Made by a program: the position numbers and the translations under genes | The notes under the pieces: model-generated | Database searches by the model: none | What the model saw: the letters and a program-made list of their open reading frames with translations, nothing else | What the model was told of the DNA's origin: nothing | Source of the DNA: Candidatus Methylomirabilota bacterium | GTDB taxonomy: Bacteria; Methylomirabilota; Methylomirabilia; Rokubacteriales; CSP1-6 | Length of the DNA stretch: 41,894 nt | Assembly (NCBI GenBank): GCA_036002485.1 | Contig: DASYTI010000105.1 | Location: 1-41,894 of the forward strand | Reading direction: 5' to 3' | In this document: positions 32,738 to 40,953 of the stretch, piece after piece | Layout of the letters: every line of letters starts with the position of its first letter | Position numbering within the stretch: the stretch's first letter is position 1

Positions 32738-33853
32738 CTACCCTCTCGCGTCCTCAATGCCCTCGAACACGTCCACACCTCTGAAGATCTCCGCCGGCGT
32801 GTCGAGATCTCGCGCCATGTAGTAGCCCTCCGTCGCGTCGTAGGGATCGGCAATGTCCACCCGCTCGCCGAGCGCCAGACGCACGTGGGTCAAGGCCATG
32901 TTGTGCTTCCCCGCGAGGTCGAAAATGGGAGTGCCCGATAGCATGCGGCCGACATTGATCTCGGTCACGCAGGGCTCGCCGTCCGTGTTCTCCTTGAGGT
33001 CGACGCTGAAGGCGCCGGAGGCATCGGGGTCGACGGCACGGACGGCCGCCGCGCTGACCTCCGCGACCCGGGGCTCGCGCACGGTCTTGTGCACTCCACC
33101 CACGGAGGAGACGCCGCTCGGCGTGTGGCCGCCCCCGAAGTATGAGAGCCGCTCGGTGGTCTTGATGAGGACGAGCGAGCCGTCCATCCAGAGACTCTGG
33201 CAAGCGTAGTCCCGCCCGGGAAGGTACTCCGACAGGGTGAAGGCATCATGCGGCACTCCGCGCATCTCCTGCCAGTAGCGAATCCAGCCGCGGGCGTGCT
33301 CGGAAGTTCTCACCGGGGTTGCCGCCACGGACCCGGCACCCTTGCGAATGCGGCACCACACGATCGAGTGGAGAGCCAGCTTCTCGAATGCTTCCTCGAC
33401 GGTGGCTAAGCTCTCGACGGGGACGGTGGCCGGGACGGGCACGCCCCGAGAGGCCAGGCGGCAGGTCAGCGAGTACTTGTCCTGACAGAGATCGATCACC
33501 CTGTCCGCGGGAAGGAAAACGTGGCAGGGCAGCTCGTGGCGCAGTCGGGAGATCGTCTTGACGTCCTCGTCCGTGTTCGGGATCACGAGATCGACCCGGG
33601 CCTTGGCGACGACGCGGCGGAGACTCGAGGCAAACCCACGCTCGTCCGGTCGACACACAAGATAGTTGCGATCGGCCGTGGATTTTCTCAAGGAGAACAC
33701 GTCGTGGTGACAGCCGACCACGACGAGGGAGCGATCTCCAGCCTTGAGACTGCGGATGAGATTGTTGGTCGCGCCCGTGCCGGCCCGGAGAACAAGGACG
33801 GTCCGCCTGGCCCGTTTTGGCCGACTCCTCCGCTTGCTCGTACCCTCGGGCAC
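32738..33853 (-). CDS. ATP-grasp domain carboxylate-amine ligase-like protein (CPSase/PylC-like)
   Basis: A 371-residue cytoplasmic protein. The N-terminal Rossmann-like part (VLVLRAGTGATNNLIRSLKAGDRSLVVVGC) resembles the pre-ATP-grasp domain of carbamoyl-phosphate synthase-like ligases. It is followed by DKYSLTCRLASRGVPVPAT (ATP-grasp entry), EYLPGRDYACQSLW, and the metal-site region SVDLKENTDGEPCVTEINVGRM with the conserved acidic and Asn residues. Such enzymes join a carboxylate to an amine through an acyl-phosphate. The start is GTG 33853 with no SD, seven bases after a -10 element, so it is probably leaderless. Two small basic genes follow. Substrates unknown. Confidence 0.82.
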   Translation of the reverse strand: MPEGTSKRRSRPKRARRTVLVLRAGTGATNNLIRSLKAGDRSLVVVGCHHDVFSLRKSTADRNYLVCRPDERGFASSLRRVVAKARVDLVIPNTDEDVKTISRLRHELPCHVFLPADRVIDLCQDKYSLTCRLASRGVPVPATVPVESLATVEEAFEKLALHSIVWCRIRKGAGSVAATPVRTSEHARGWIRYWQEMRGVPHDAFTLSEYLPGRDYACQSLWMDGSLVLIKTTERLSYFGGGHTPSGVSSVGGVHKTVREPRVAEVSAAAVRAVDPDASGAFSVDLKENTDGEPCVTEINVGRMLSGTPIFDLAGKHNMALTHVRLALGERVDIADPYDATEGYYMARDLDTPAEIFRGVDVFEGIEDARG

Positions 33854-33859
33854 GGCGGG

Positions 33860-33889
33860 AGTCTAGTGGATGGAGAAAGAGCGTGTCAA
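33860..33889 (-). promoter_or_regulatory. Promoter of the ATP-grasp gene, leaderless start
   Basis: -35 TTGACA (33884-33889) is a consensus match, followed by an 18-base spacer and -10 TAGACT (33860-33865). Six bases separate the -10 from the GTG start at 33853, so the transcript would begin at the start codon. No SD precedes it. Confidence 0.6.
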
Positions 33890-33952
33890 GCCGCCGGCGT
33901 ATGACGCCATGTCTCTCTCGACCCGTGTGGACCCGCGCCCGCCAGAACGCGA

Positions 33953-33961
33953 TGCTATACT
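33953..33961 (+). promoter_or_regulatory. Extended -10 promoter of the CPBP gene, near-leaderless
   Basis: TGC-TATACT, an extended -10 with one mismatch from TATAAT, ends eight bases before ATG 33970. Transcription would start within about two bases of the ATG. No SD is present and no good -35 is seen, as is usual for extended -10 promoters. Confidence 0.5.
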
Positions 33962-33969
33962 GCCGCGGC

Positions 33970-35415
33970 ATGTCCGGCCTCGAGTCCGACGGATCACCGC
34001 TTCCGCCCGAGCCTGCGCCCGGAGCGCCCCGCCCGTTCTTCCATCCAAAGCTCACCTGGCTCAACACGGCCCTCGTTCTGCTCATCACCGGCTATCTCCT
34101 GCACCTCAGCGGCGGCGGGCCCCTGGAGCACCTCCGCTCGCCGGAGGACTCTCTCGAGCGCCTGACGGAGCGAGAGATGGACGCGAGGGCGGCGCTGGCC
34201 CGCGCAACCCCTTTCGAACGCCGCCTCTACGCCGCGCTGTCGAGCGGTGACGAAGGGCTCGAGGACTGGATTCGCTGGCACGACGAGCTGGCCCAGCGGG
34301 TGGACTCTCCCGAAGTCGAGCTCGAGCGCTTCGTCCTGCTCGGCGAGGCCAAGCAGACCGACGCGCTCCGTGAGGGAATCGAACACTGGGAGCGCTCGGG
34401 TGACGAGGTCGCGCGCATGAAGGAATGGCTCGCCGCCGCCTATCTCGTCCCGGCCATCGACCGATCGACCGCGCGGGCCCTCATGGCCGAGGTGCGGGAC
34501 ACCCTCCCCGCGGGCTGGTTCGCCGACACCCTGGTGGCGCGTATCGCCCAGCGCGCGGGAGACGCGGTGGCGCGAGCGCAGGCGGAGTCGGCCACGGTGA
34601 CGCGAGGGACCGCTCTCCTGCGGCGGTGGCTCGTGCTCGAAGCGGGCGGGCTCGTGCTCGTCGTGGCCGGGCTCGCGGGGCTCACGGCCATGCTCGTCAC
34701 GCGCGTGGACCTGCGCATCGCGAATGCGCGCATGCCGGCAGACTTCTCGCTCCTCGAGGGCTACGGTCTCTTCATCCGTGGCGCCCTGGGCTTCCTTCTC
34801 GCGGGCATCGTGCTGGGCATCACCATCCCTCCGGACAGCGGGCTCGAAGTCGTGACGGGGCCGGCGACGGCCGCGCCGATCGTGCTCCTCACCCTCTGGT
34901 ACGTGCGCTCGCGCGGGCTCGCGCTCACGGAGGCCCTCGGCCTGCGGCCGGCGGTCCACGACCTGCCCAAGCTCGCCTGGGTCAGCTTCACCCTCGTCGG
35001 CGTGGCCATCGCGGGGGAGGCCGCGGCAACCTTCGCCCTGGACGCGCTCCACCTGAGCGCCCACTGGGCCGACGGCCTCCAGGAAAACCTCATCTGGGGC
35101 TCATGGGGCATGGTGGCGAGAGAAACGGTGGACAGCGTATTCTGGGCCCCCCTCGCGGAGGAGATCGGATTTCGCGGCGTGCTCTACCCGGCCCTCCGCA
35201 CGCGGTGGGGCGCGGGGGCGGCGGCCGCGATGACGGCGGCGGTCTTCGCCGCCGCCCACGGCTACGGGGTAGCGGGTTTCGCGGCCGTCTTCTGGAGCGG
35301 CATCCTGTGGGCGTGGGCCTACGAGCGGACAGGAAGCATTCTGCCGAGCCTGGCCGCCCACGCCTTCAGCAATGCGGCGGCCACCGCCGGAGTGGTTCTC
35401 CTCCTCCGCCTCTAG
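33970..35415 (+). CDS. CPBP-family intramembrane metalloprotease (CaaX protease and bacteriocin-processing/Abi type)
   Basis: An inner-membrane protein of 481 residues. The CPBP motifs are all present near the C-terminus: EEIGFRG at about 396-402, FAAAHGYG with His430, and HAFSNAAA with His464. These supply the two glutamates and two histidines of the Rce1-like active site. A first helix at about 25-45 is followed by about 160 residues of soluble, helix-rich sequence before the remaining membrane segments (from about 215). That is a long inserted N-terminal domain for this family. The start at 33970 fits a leaderless promoter; the frame is open from 33817. Substrate unknown. Confidence 0.88.
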   Translation: MSGLESDGSPLPPEPAPGAPRPFFHPKLTWLNTALVLLITGYLLHLSGGGPLEHLRSPEDSLERLTEREMDARAALARATPFERRLYAALSSGDEGLEDWIRWHDELAQRVDSPEVELERFVLLGEAKQTDALREGIEHWERSGDEVARMKEWLAAAYLVPAIDRSTARALMAEVRDTLPAGWFADTLVARIAQRAGDAVARAQAESATVTRGTALLRRWLVLEAGGLVLVVAGLAGLTAMLVTRVDLRIANARMPADFSLLEGYGLFIRGALGFLLAGIVLGITIPPDSGLEVVTGPATAAPIVLLTLWYVRSRGLALTEALGLRPAVHDLPKLAWVSFTLVGVAIAGEAAATFALDALHLSAHWADGLQENLIWGSWGMVARETVDSVFWAPLAEEIGFRGVLYPALRTRWGAGAAAAMTAAVFAAAHGYGVAGFAAVFWSGILWAWAYERTGSILPSLAAHAFSNAAATAGVVLLLRL

Positions 35416-35852
35416 CCCTTCAGCGAAGCTACGAAGGCGGCGATACCTGCCTCGCCCACCTGGGTATCCTGCTCGCCCGTGCCTCCGCTGATCCCCACGC
35501 CGCCGACGACATCACCTTCGACCTCGATGGGGAAGCCGCCCACGAAGATGGCGAACTTGCCGGGGTGCATGGCGTGGATGCCGAAGGCCTCGTTCCCGGG
35601 CAGGGCGGGACCGGATGGCGGCGCGTTGAACTTGTGGGTGGCGCGACGGTGTCCGGCCGCGGTGAAAGCCTTGGCCATGGCAATCTCGACGCCCGTGATG
35701 CGGGCCCCCGTCATCCGGTGCAGCGCGATGGGATGCCCCCCGTCGTCACAGACGCAGATCGTCTCCGTCACCCCGATGACCTTGGCCTTGGCTTCGGCCG
35801 CCTCCAGAATGATGCGCGCGTCCTCGAGCGTCAGCCGCTTGACCGTGATCAT
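35412..35852 (-). CDS. GlcG/HbpS family (DUF336) protein
   Basis: A 146-residue protein of the GlcG/HbpS-like fold. The family pattern begins TLEDARIILEAAEAKAKVIGV, continues CVCDDGGHPIALHRMTGA and AKAFTAAGHRRAT, and ends in GGFPIEVEGDVVGGVGISGGTGEQDTQVGEAGIAAF. HbpS from Streptomyces binds heme extracellularly, and other members are linked to glycolate or corrinoid/diol utilisation. No signal peptide is visible, so it is probably cytoplasmic. ATG 35852 has a distant SD (GAGGGA). It lies 25 bases after the Rieske gene. It shares the four-base CTAG with the convergent CPBP gene, each using TAG as stop. Confidence 0.88.
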   Translation of the reverse strand: MITVKRLTLEDARIILEAAEAKAKVIGVTETICVCDDGGHPIALHRMTGARITGVEIAMAKAFTAAGHRRATHKFNAPPSGPALPGNEAFGIHAMHPGKFAIFVGGFPIEVEGDVVGGVGISGGTGEQDTQVGEAGIAAFVASLKG

Positions 35853-35877
35853 CCGTGCCGTCCCTCGTGGGCGCGGT

Positions 35878-36186
35878 TCATGGCAGGTCCACCCAGATTT
35901 CGCCCGACTCGACCCGGACGGGATAGGTGGCAATCGCGGTCCCGCGGGCCGGCAACAGGCACTGCCCCGAGCGCACGTCGTACATCCACCCGTGCCAGGG
36001 ACAGGTCAGCCTCGTCCCCTTGAGCACCCCCTCGCCGAGCGGACCGCCTTGGTGCGAACACGTGCTGCCGCAGGCGTAGACCTGGTCGCCCACACGCGCG
36101 AGCACCACCGAGTTTCCCCCTACCTCCACGAGCTTGCAGCCGCCCGCCGGGAGATCGGTGAGCGCGGCGGCGTGATGCTCGGCCAC
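35878..36186 (-). CDS. Rieske [2Fe-2S] ferredoxin
   Basis: A stand-alone Rieske protein of 102 residues. The cluster ligands are Cys43-x-His45 (TCSHQGGPL) and Cys62-x2-His65 (TCPWHGW), the pattern of Rieske-type ferredoxins from oxygenase systems. Such proteins carry single electrons to oxygenases. GTG 36186 with AGGAG upstream is the only suitable start. It begins 11 bases after the diiron-type oxidase gene and precedes the GlcG-like gene, suggesting that it supplies electrons to the former. No reductase gene is seen. A NirD-type small subunit is less likely from context. Confidence 0.9.
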   Translation of the reverse strand: MAEHHAAALTDLPAGGCKLVEVGGNSVVLARVGDQVYACGSTCSHQGGPLGEGVLKGTRLTCPWHGWMYDVRSGQCLLPARGTAIATYPVRVESGEIWVDLP

Positions 36187-36197
36187 GCCGCTCCTGC

Positions 36198-36884
36198 CTA
36201 GAGGTCTTCCTTCAGCACGTAGGCGCGGTGCAGGCCGCTCATGTACTGCCAGCGCATCTCCGTGGCCTGGCGCACCTGCTCGACGGCTTCGGCCTGCTTC
36301 TCCGGCGTGGTGCTGTGACCCTCGACGATCTGATAGCCACGCTCGCCGTGCACCTCGTCGGCCTCGATGTGGATCGCGAAGAACTCGACCTCGTGGTCGC
36401 TGAACCCGTAGTGCGTCTTCAGGGGCGGCAGGTTGCGCTGGTAGATGCCGGGTACCTGGGACTCGAGCCCGACGAGCAGGCCGGCGGCGGCGATGTGGAA
36501 GGGCCGCTGGGAGGTCTCGTAGCACCAGGCGGTGAGGGCCCGGGTCGTGGGCAGCTGCGTGGCCGTCTCCACCTGCGTGCGGCTGACCCCGCAGGCCTCG
36601 GCGAAGCGGATCAGGAGATCGACGTGCTTCACGCCTGATTCTTCTTCCACGATGTTCTCGAGCAGGAAGTCGCGGGCATCCGAGTCCGGACACTCGGCGT
36701 AGACGGCCGCGCACCACCGCGCGAACTGCGAGACGTACTGGTAGTGCTGGCACGCCCACGCGCCAAGCTGCGCGCGCGACAGCTCGCCCTTCACCCATTT
36801 CTCCGTGAAGGGGTTCATCCGGCTGTGCTTCGCGGCCACGGCGCCTTCCAGGCGCTGGCGGAAGGGACTCTTGCTCTCGCTCAT
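36198..36884 (-). CDS. Heme-oxygenase-like diiron oxidase/oxygenase (PqqC/TenA/CADD-like)
   Basis: A 228-residue all-helical protein of the TenA/PqqC/CADD superfamily. The six residues that bind the two metals in CADD-like enzymes can be aligned with the right spacing: Glu80 and His87 in VEEESGVKHVD, Glu141 in GLESQVPG, His172, Asp176 and His179 in IHIEADEVHG. This points to a diiron oxygenase rather than a thiaminase. CADD makes p-aminobenzoate from its own Tyr27; the matching position here appears to be Thr27 (NPFTEKW), so that chemistry is doubtful. SD GGAGG precedes the ATG. It lies 16 bases after dppF and 11 before a Rieske ferredoxin. Substrate unknown. Confidence 0.85.
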   Translation of the reverse strand: MSESKSPFRQRLEGAVAAKHSRMNPFTEKWVKGELSRAQLGAWACQHYQYVSQFARWCAAVYAECPDSDARDFLLENIVEEESGVKHVDLLIRFAEACGVSRTQVETATQLPTTRALTAWCYETSQRPFHIAAAGLLVGLESQVPGIYQRNLPPLKTHYGFSDHEVEFFAIHIEADEVHGERGYQIVEGHSTTPEKQAEAVEQVRQATEMRWQYMSGLHRAYVLKEDL

Positions 36885-36900
36885 GGTGGCCTCCTGTGGG

Positions 36901-37875
<975 letters not shown>

Positions 37876-37903
37876 GGGGGCGAGGGGCTTCCTTTAATTA
37901 GGG

Positions 37904-38884
37904 CTAGATAGGGCGTTCGGAGGCCAGCCAGCACCGTGCGTGATGCGCGACGGCAACCCGGACTTCCGGGGGAGCCTCGGCGCGACACCGCTCCACGACC
38001 AGCGGGCAGCGGGGGTGAAAGGCGCAGCCAGGGGGGAGGGCGGCGGGATCGGGCGGTTGCCCGCCTATGGCCGTGAGCCGCGCCGTGGGGTCACCCAGGC
38101 GCGGAATGGACTCGATGAGCGCCCGCGTGTAGGGATGCGCGGGGGCGTCGAAGATGCGGCGCACGGGGCCGAACTCGACGAGACGGCCAGCATACATGAC
38201 GGCCACGTCATCGCACATCTTGGCCACGATGCCGAGGTTGTGGGTGATGAAGATCAAGGCGAGGTCGCGCTCGCGCTGGATCTCGCGCAGCAGCTGCAGG
38301 TACTGGGCCTGGATGGTCAGGTCCAGGCTCGTGGTGGGCTCGTCGGCGATGAGGAGCTTGGGCTCGCAGGAGATGGCGATGGCGCCCACCACACGCTGGC
38401 GCATCCCGCCCGACATCTCGTGCGGGTATTCGCCCACCCGCCGTTCGGGCACCGCGATGCGGACGGCCGCGAGCAGGTCGCGCGCGCGCGTCCACGCCCC
38501 GCGCCTCGGCATCTGCTCGTGCGCGCGCAAGGTCTCGGCGATCTGGTCGCCCACGGTGAAGAGCGGGTTCAGCGAGGCCATGGGGTCCTGGAGGATCATG
38601 GCCATCCGCTTGCCGCGAATCGCGCGCATCTCGCTGTCGCTCTTCGTGAAGATGTCCTCGCCCTCGAAGCGCACCGACCCCCCGGCGATCCGCGCTCCCG
38701 GGGGCAGGAGACGCATGAGGGTCAGGGCCAGCGTGGTCTTGCCCGACCCCGATTCCCCCACGATGCCGAGCGTGCGCCCGGCCTCGAGCGAGAACGACAC
38801 GTCCTCGACGGCCCGGGTGACGCGCGTGCCGCGCGCGGCGACATAGTGGGTCGACAGACCAGAGACTTCGAGGAGCGTGGTCAC
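37904..38884 (-). CDS. Dipeptide/oligopeptide-type ABC transporter ATPase, DppD-like
   Basis: An ABC ATPase of 326 residues with Walker A GESGSGKTTLAL, MILQDPMASLNPLFTVGDQI, signature MSGGMRQRVVGAIAI and Walker B LLIADEPTTSLD, as in DppD/OppD. The C-terminal extension has CAFHPRCPLVVERC. GTG 38884 overlaps the DppC-like stop (GTGA), and the frame upstream to 39181 is a shadow within dppC. It pairs with the DppF-like ATPase downstream to power the importer. Confidence 0.94.
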   Translation of the reverse strand: MTTLLEVSGLSTHYVAARGTRVTRAVEDVSFSLEAGRTLGIVGESGSGKTTLALTLMRLLPPGARIAGGSVRFEGEDIFTKSDSEMRAIRGKRMAMILQDPMASLNPLFTVGDQIAETLRAHEQMPRRGAWTRARDLLAAVRIAVPERRVGEYPHEMSGGMRQRVVGAIAISCEPKLLIADEPTTSLDLTIQAQYLQLLREIQRERDLALIFITHNLGIVAKMCDDVAVMYAGRLVEFGPVRRIFDAPAHPYTRALIESIPRLGDPTARLTAIGGQPPDPAALPPGCAFHPRCPLVVERCRAEAPPEVRVAVAHHARCWLASERPI

Positions 38885-39783
38885 AGCTGGCGGAGCTGGG
38901 GGTCGAGCTTGACGCGGAGCCAGTCGCCCAGGAGATTGGCCGAAAGCACCATGAACATGATGCAGAGGCCGGGGAGCACGGTCAGCCACCAGTAGCCCGC
39001 CATGAGGCCCTTCTTGCCGTCGGCGAGCATGAGTCCCCAGGCGGGCTTGGGCGGCGGGACGCCCACCCCCAGGAAGGACAGCGAGGCCTCGGTGACGATG
39101 ACCACCCCCAGCATGAGCGTGCCCAGCACGATGGCGGAGTTCAGCACATTGGGCAGGATGTGGCGCCGCATGATCGTCCACTTCGAGCAGCCCGCGACCA
39201 CGGCCAGCCGCACAAAGTCGCGCTCCCGCAACGAGAGCACCTCACCGCGGATGACGCGCGCGTACCGTGTCCAGTACACCGCGCTCAAGATGATGACGAT
39301 ATTCATCACGCTTGGGCCGTAAATGGCCGCCAGGAAGATGGCGAAGGTCAGACCGGGCACGGCCAGCCACGTGTCGGTGAGACGCATGATGACCTGATCC
39401 AGCCAGCCACCCAGGTAGCCCGCGAGGATGCCGAGCGTGGTGCCGATAGCCCCCGCGACGATGACGGCGAGGAAGCCCACCACGATCGATACCCGCGCGC
39501 CGAAGATCAGCCGGGAGAGGACGTCGCGGCCCACATGGTCAGTGCCGAGCAGATGGGCCCGGCTGCCGCCGTCGACCCAGGCGGGCGGCTTGAACCGGTC
39601 GGTGAGCGTGCCCACCTCCGGGTCCGAGGGCGCGAGCACATCGGCGAAGATCGCGGTCAGGATCAGAATGCCAAGGATGGCGATCGGGAGCACCGGCAGG
39701 TTGCCGCTCCGGAGCCCGGACCAGCGGCCCGGCAGGGGGAGCACCTCTGCCTGAACAGTGGGAAGAACGCGGCTATCGCTCAT
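38881..39783 (-). CDS. Dipeptide/oligopeptide-type ABC transporter permease, DppC-like
   Basis: An inner-membrane permease of 300 residues. LLGTDHVGRDVLSRLIFGARVSIVVG is the DppC/OppC periplasmic motif, and the EAA-type loop reads RLAVVAGCSKWTIMRRHILPN. About six transmembrane helices follow an N-terminal anchor. I start at ATG 39783 (MSDSRVLP), which has GAGGA upstream and overlaps the DppB-like gene by 11 bases; the frame opens at 39822. The same 11-base permease overlap occurs in the other importer at 22791, although in reverse functional pairing of ATPases. Confidence 0.93.
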   Translation of the reverse strand: MSDSRVLPTVQAEVLPLPGRWSGLRSGNLPVLPIAILGILILTAIFADVLAPSDPEVGTLTDRFKPPAWVDGGSRAHLLGTDHVGRDVLSRLIFGARVSIVVGFLAVIVAGAIGTTLGILAGYLGGWLDQVIMRLTDTWLAVPGLTFAIFLAAIYGPSVMNIVIILSAVYWTRYARVIRGEVLSLRERDFVRLAVVAGCSKWTIMRRHILPNVLNSAIVLGTLMLGVVIVTEASLSFLGVGVPPPKPAWGLMLADGKKGLMAGYWWLTVLPGLCIMFMVLSANLLGDWLRVKLDPQLRQL

Positions 39784-40693
39784 AACGGATCCTCGGATCG
39801 ATGACGGCGTAGAGCACGTCAATGATCAGGTTGACGGCCACGATCATGATGCCGCTGAGCAGCACGGTGGCCTGCACCACGGGAAAGTCGCGGAAGGTTA
39901 TCCCTTCAAAGAGAAGGCGACCTATGCCCGGCCAGGCGAACACCGTCTCGACGACCACCGATACATTGACCATGAGCACGAGATTGATGCCGGCCAGCGT
40001 GAGCACCGGGATGAGCGCGTTCTTGAACGCGTGCTTGGCGATGACCAGCGCCTCGGGCAGCCCCTTCAGCCGGGCGAGCTTGACGTACTCCGAGCCCAGC
40101 ACCTCGAGCATGGAAGATCGCGTGAGCCTCATGTGCGCCGCCGCGAAGTACCACCCCAACGCGAAGGCCGGCATGAGCAGGTGGAGCGGGGTCCCGGACC
40201 CCGACGAGGGCAGCCAGCCGAGGTAGACGGAGAAGAAAAGAATGAGGAGGAGGCCTGTCCAGAAGGACGGCAGCGAGAGCCCGAGGAGGGCGAAGAGCTT
40301 TCCCGCGCTGTCCCACCAGCTGTTCACCCGCACCGAGGCCAGGATCCCGCTCGGGATGCCGATGAGGAGCGAGAACGTCATGGCCGCCACCGCCAGCATG
40401 AGAGAGTTGGGCAGGCGGGAGAGATAGAGCTCGAACACGGGTGTGCGGTAGTAAAAGGACTGGCCGAGGTCGCCCCGCGCGAGGTCGGCCATGAAGCTGC
40501 CGAACTGCGCGATGAGCGACCGGTCGAGACCGAGGCGGGCCCGCATGGCCTCGACGTCGCCCTTGGCGGCGCCCGGCTCGACCAGCAGTACCGTCGGGTC
40601 GCCCGTGAGGCGAACGAAGAGGAAGATGATCAGACAGAGCAGCAGGAGCGAAAGGGCCGCATAGCCTATCCTTCGCAAGATGAAGCGCCGCAT
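39773..40693 (-). CDS. Dipeptide/oligopeptide-type ABC transporter permease, DppB-like
   Basis: An inner-membrane permease of 306 residues beginning MRRFILRRIGYAALSLLLLCLIIF, the DppB/OppB first helix. A periplasmic loop with MRARLGLDRSLIAQFGSFMADLARGDLGQSF follows, and the EAA-type loop is RLKGLPEALVIAKHAFKNALIP. ATG 40693 follows GGAGG at seven bases. It is the first gene behind a strong promoter at 40756-40783. The operon contains two permeases and two ATPases but no solute-binding protein, unlike most Dpp systems. Confidence 0.94.
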   Translation of the reverse strand: MRRFILRRIGYAALSLLLLCLIIFLFVRLTGDPTVLLVEPGAAKGDVEAMRARLGLDRSLIAQFGSFMADLARGDLGQSFYYRTPVFELYLSRLPNSLMLAVAAMTFSLLIGIPSGILASVRVNSWWDSAGKLFALLGLSLPSFWTGLLLILFFSVYLGWLPSSGSGTPLHLLMPAFALGWYFAAAHMRLTRSSMLEVLGSEYVKLARLKGLPEALVIAKHAFKNALIPVLTLAGINLVLMVNVSVVVETVFAWPGIGRLLFEGITFRDFPVVQATVLLSGIMIVAVNLIIDVLYAVIDPRIRYER

Positions 40694-40755
40694 CGTTTGT
40701 CCTCCGCTGCGCTGCGACAAGGACCAGGAACGCTCGCAGACCGCGAGGTTGCCCG

Positions 40756-40783
40756 ATTATCCCTGAATCCCCCGCCCTGTCAA
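40756..40783 (-). promoter_or_regulatory. Sigma70-type promoter of the second importer operon
   Basis: -35 TTGACA (40778-40783), a 16-base spacer and -10 GATAAT (40756-40761). The predicted start near 40749 gives a leader of about 56 bases. Gaps of 28 bases or less between the next seven genes suggest one transcript from here to the GlcG-like gene. Confidence 0.7.
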
Positions 40784-40872
40784 TCCCGCGCTATTGTCGT
40801 GAGCTCTTTGCCTGTGCTAGGGATCTATCCAAGGAATCCAATGTCCTCGCGCCGAGGAATGTTCCGCTTCGA

Positions 40873-40938
40873 GCGCCGGCTTCGCCGGCGCAATCTGTCC
40901 GGGGGGAGGCTTCGGAAGGGGGGCGGAGCCCCCCTCCG
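40873..40938. repeat. Two GC-rich hairpins upstream of the metallo-beta-lactamase-fold gene
   Basis: The first hairpin pairs GCGCCGG (40873-40879) with CCGGCGC (40885-40891). The second pairs GGGGGGC (40918-40924) with GCCCCCC (40928-40934), extended by CGGA/TCCG outside a bulged A. Neither is followed by a T-run. They fill the space between the two divergent genes and sit just before a -10-like element. They may be dispersed repeats. Confidence 0.6.
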
Positions 40939-40941
40939 AGC

Positions 40942-40947
40942 TATCTA
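40942..40947 (+). promoter_or_regulatory. Possible -10 element for a leaderless metallo-beta-lactamase-fold gene
   Basis: TATCTA ends six bases before ATG 40954, the same spacing as in the ATP-grasp gene. No SD lies upstream and no -35 is recognised, because that position is occupied by a G-rich hairpin. Support is weak. Confidence 0.3.
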
Positions 40948-40953
40948 GCCCAC

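Noticed and set aside
32262-33853. Graspetide (omega-ester peptide) biosynthesis cluster
   Set aside because: The ligase resembles CPSase/PylC-type ATP-grasp enzymes rather than RimK-like graspetide ligases, and the small proteins are basic, without acidic core repeats.
40913-40938. Intrinsic terminator
   Set aside because: The stem is strong but no T-run follows on either strand, and it lies directly upstream of a gene start between divergent genes.
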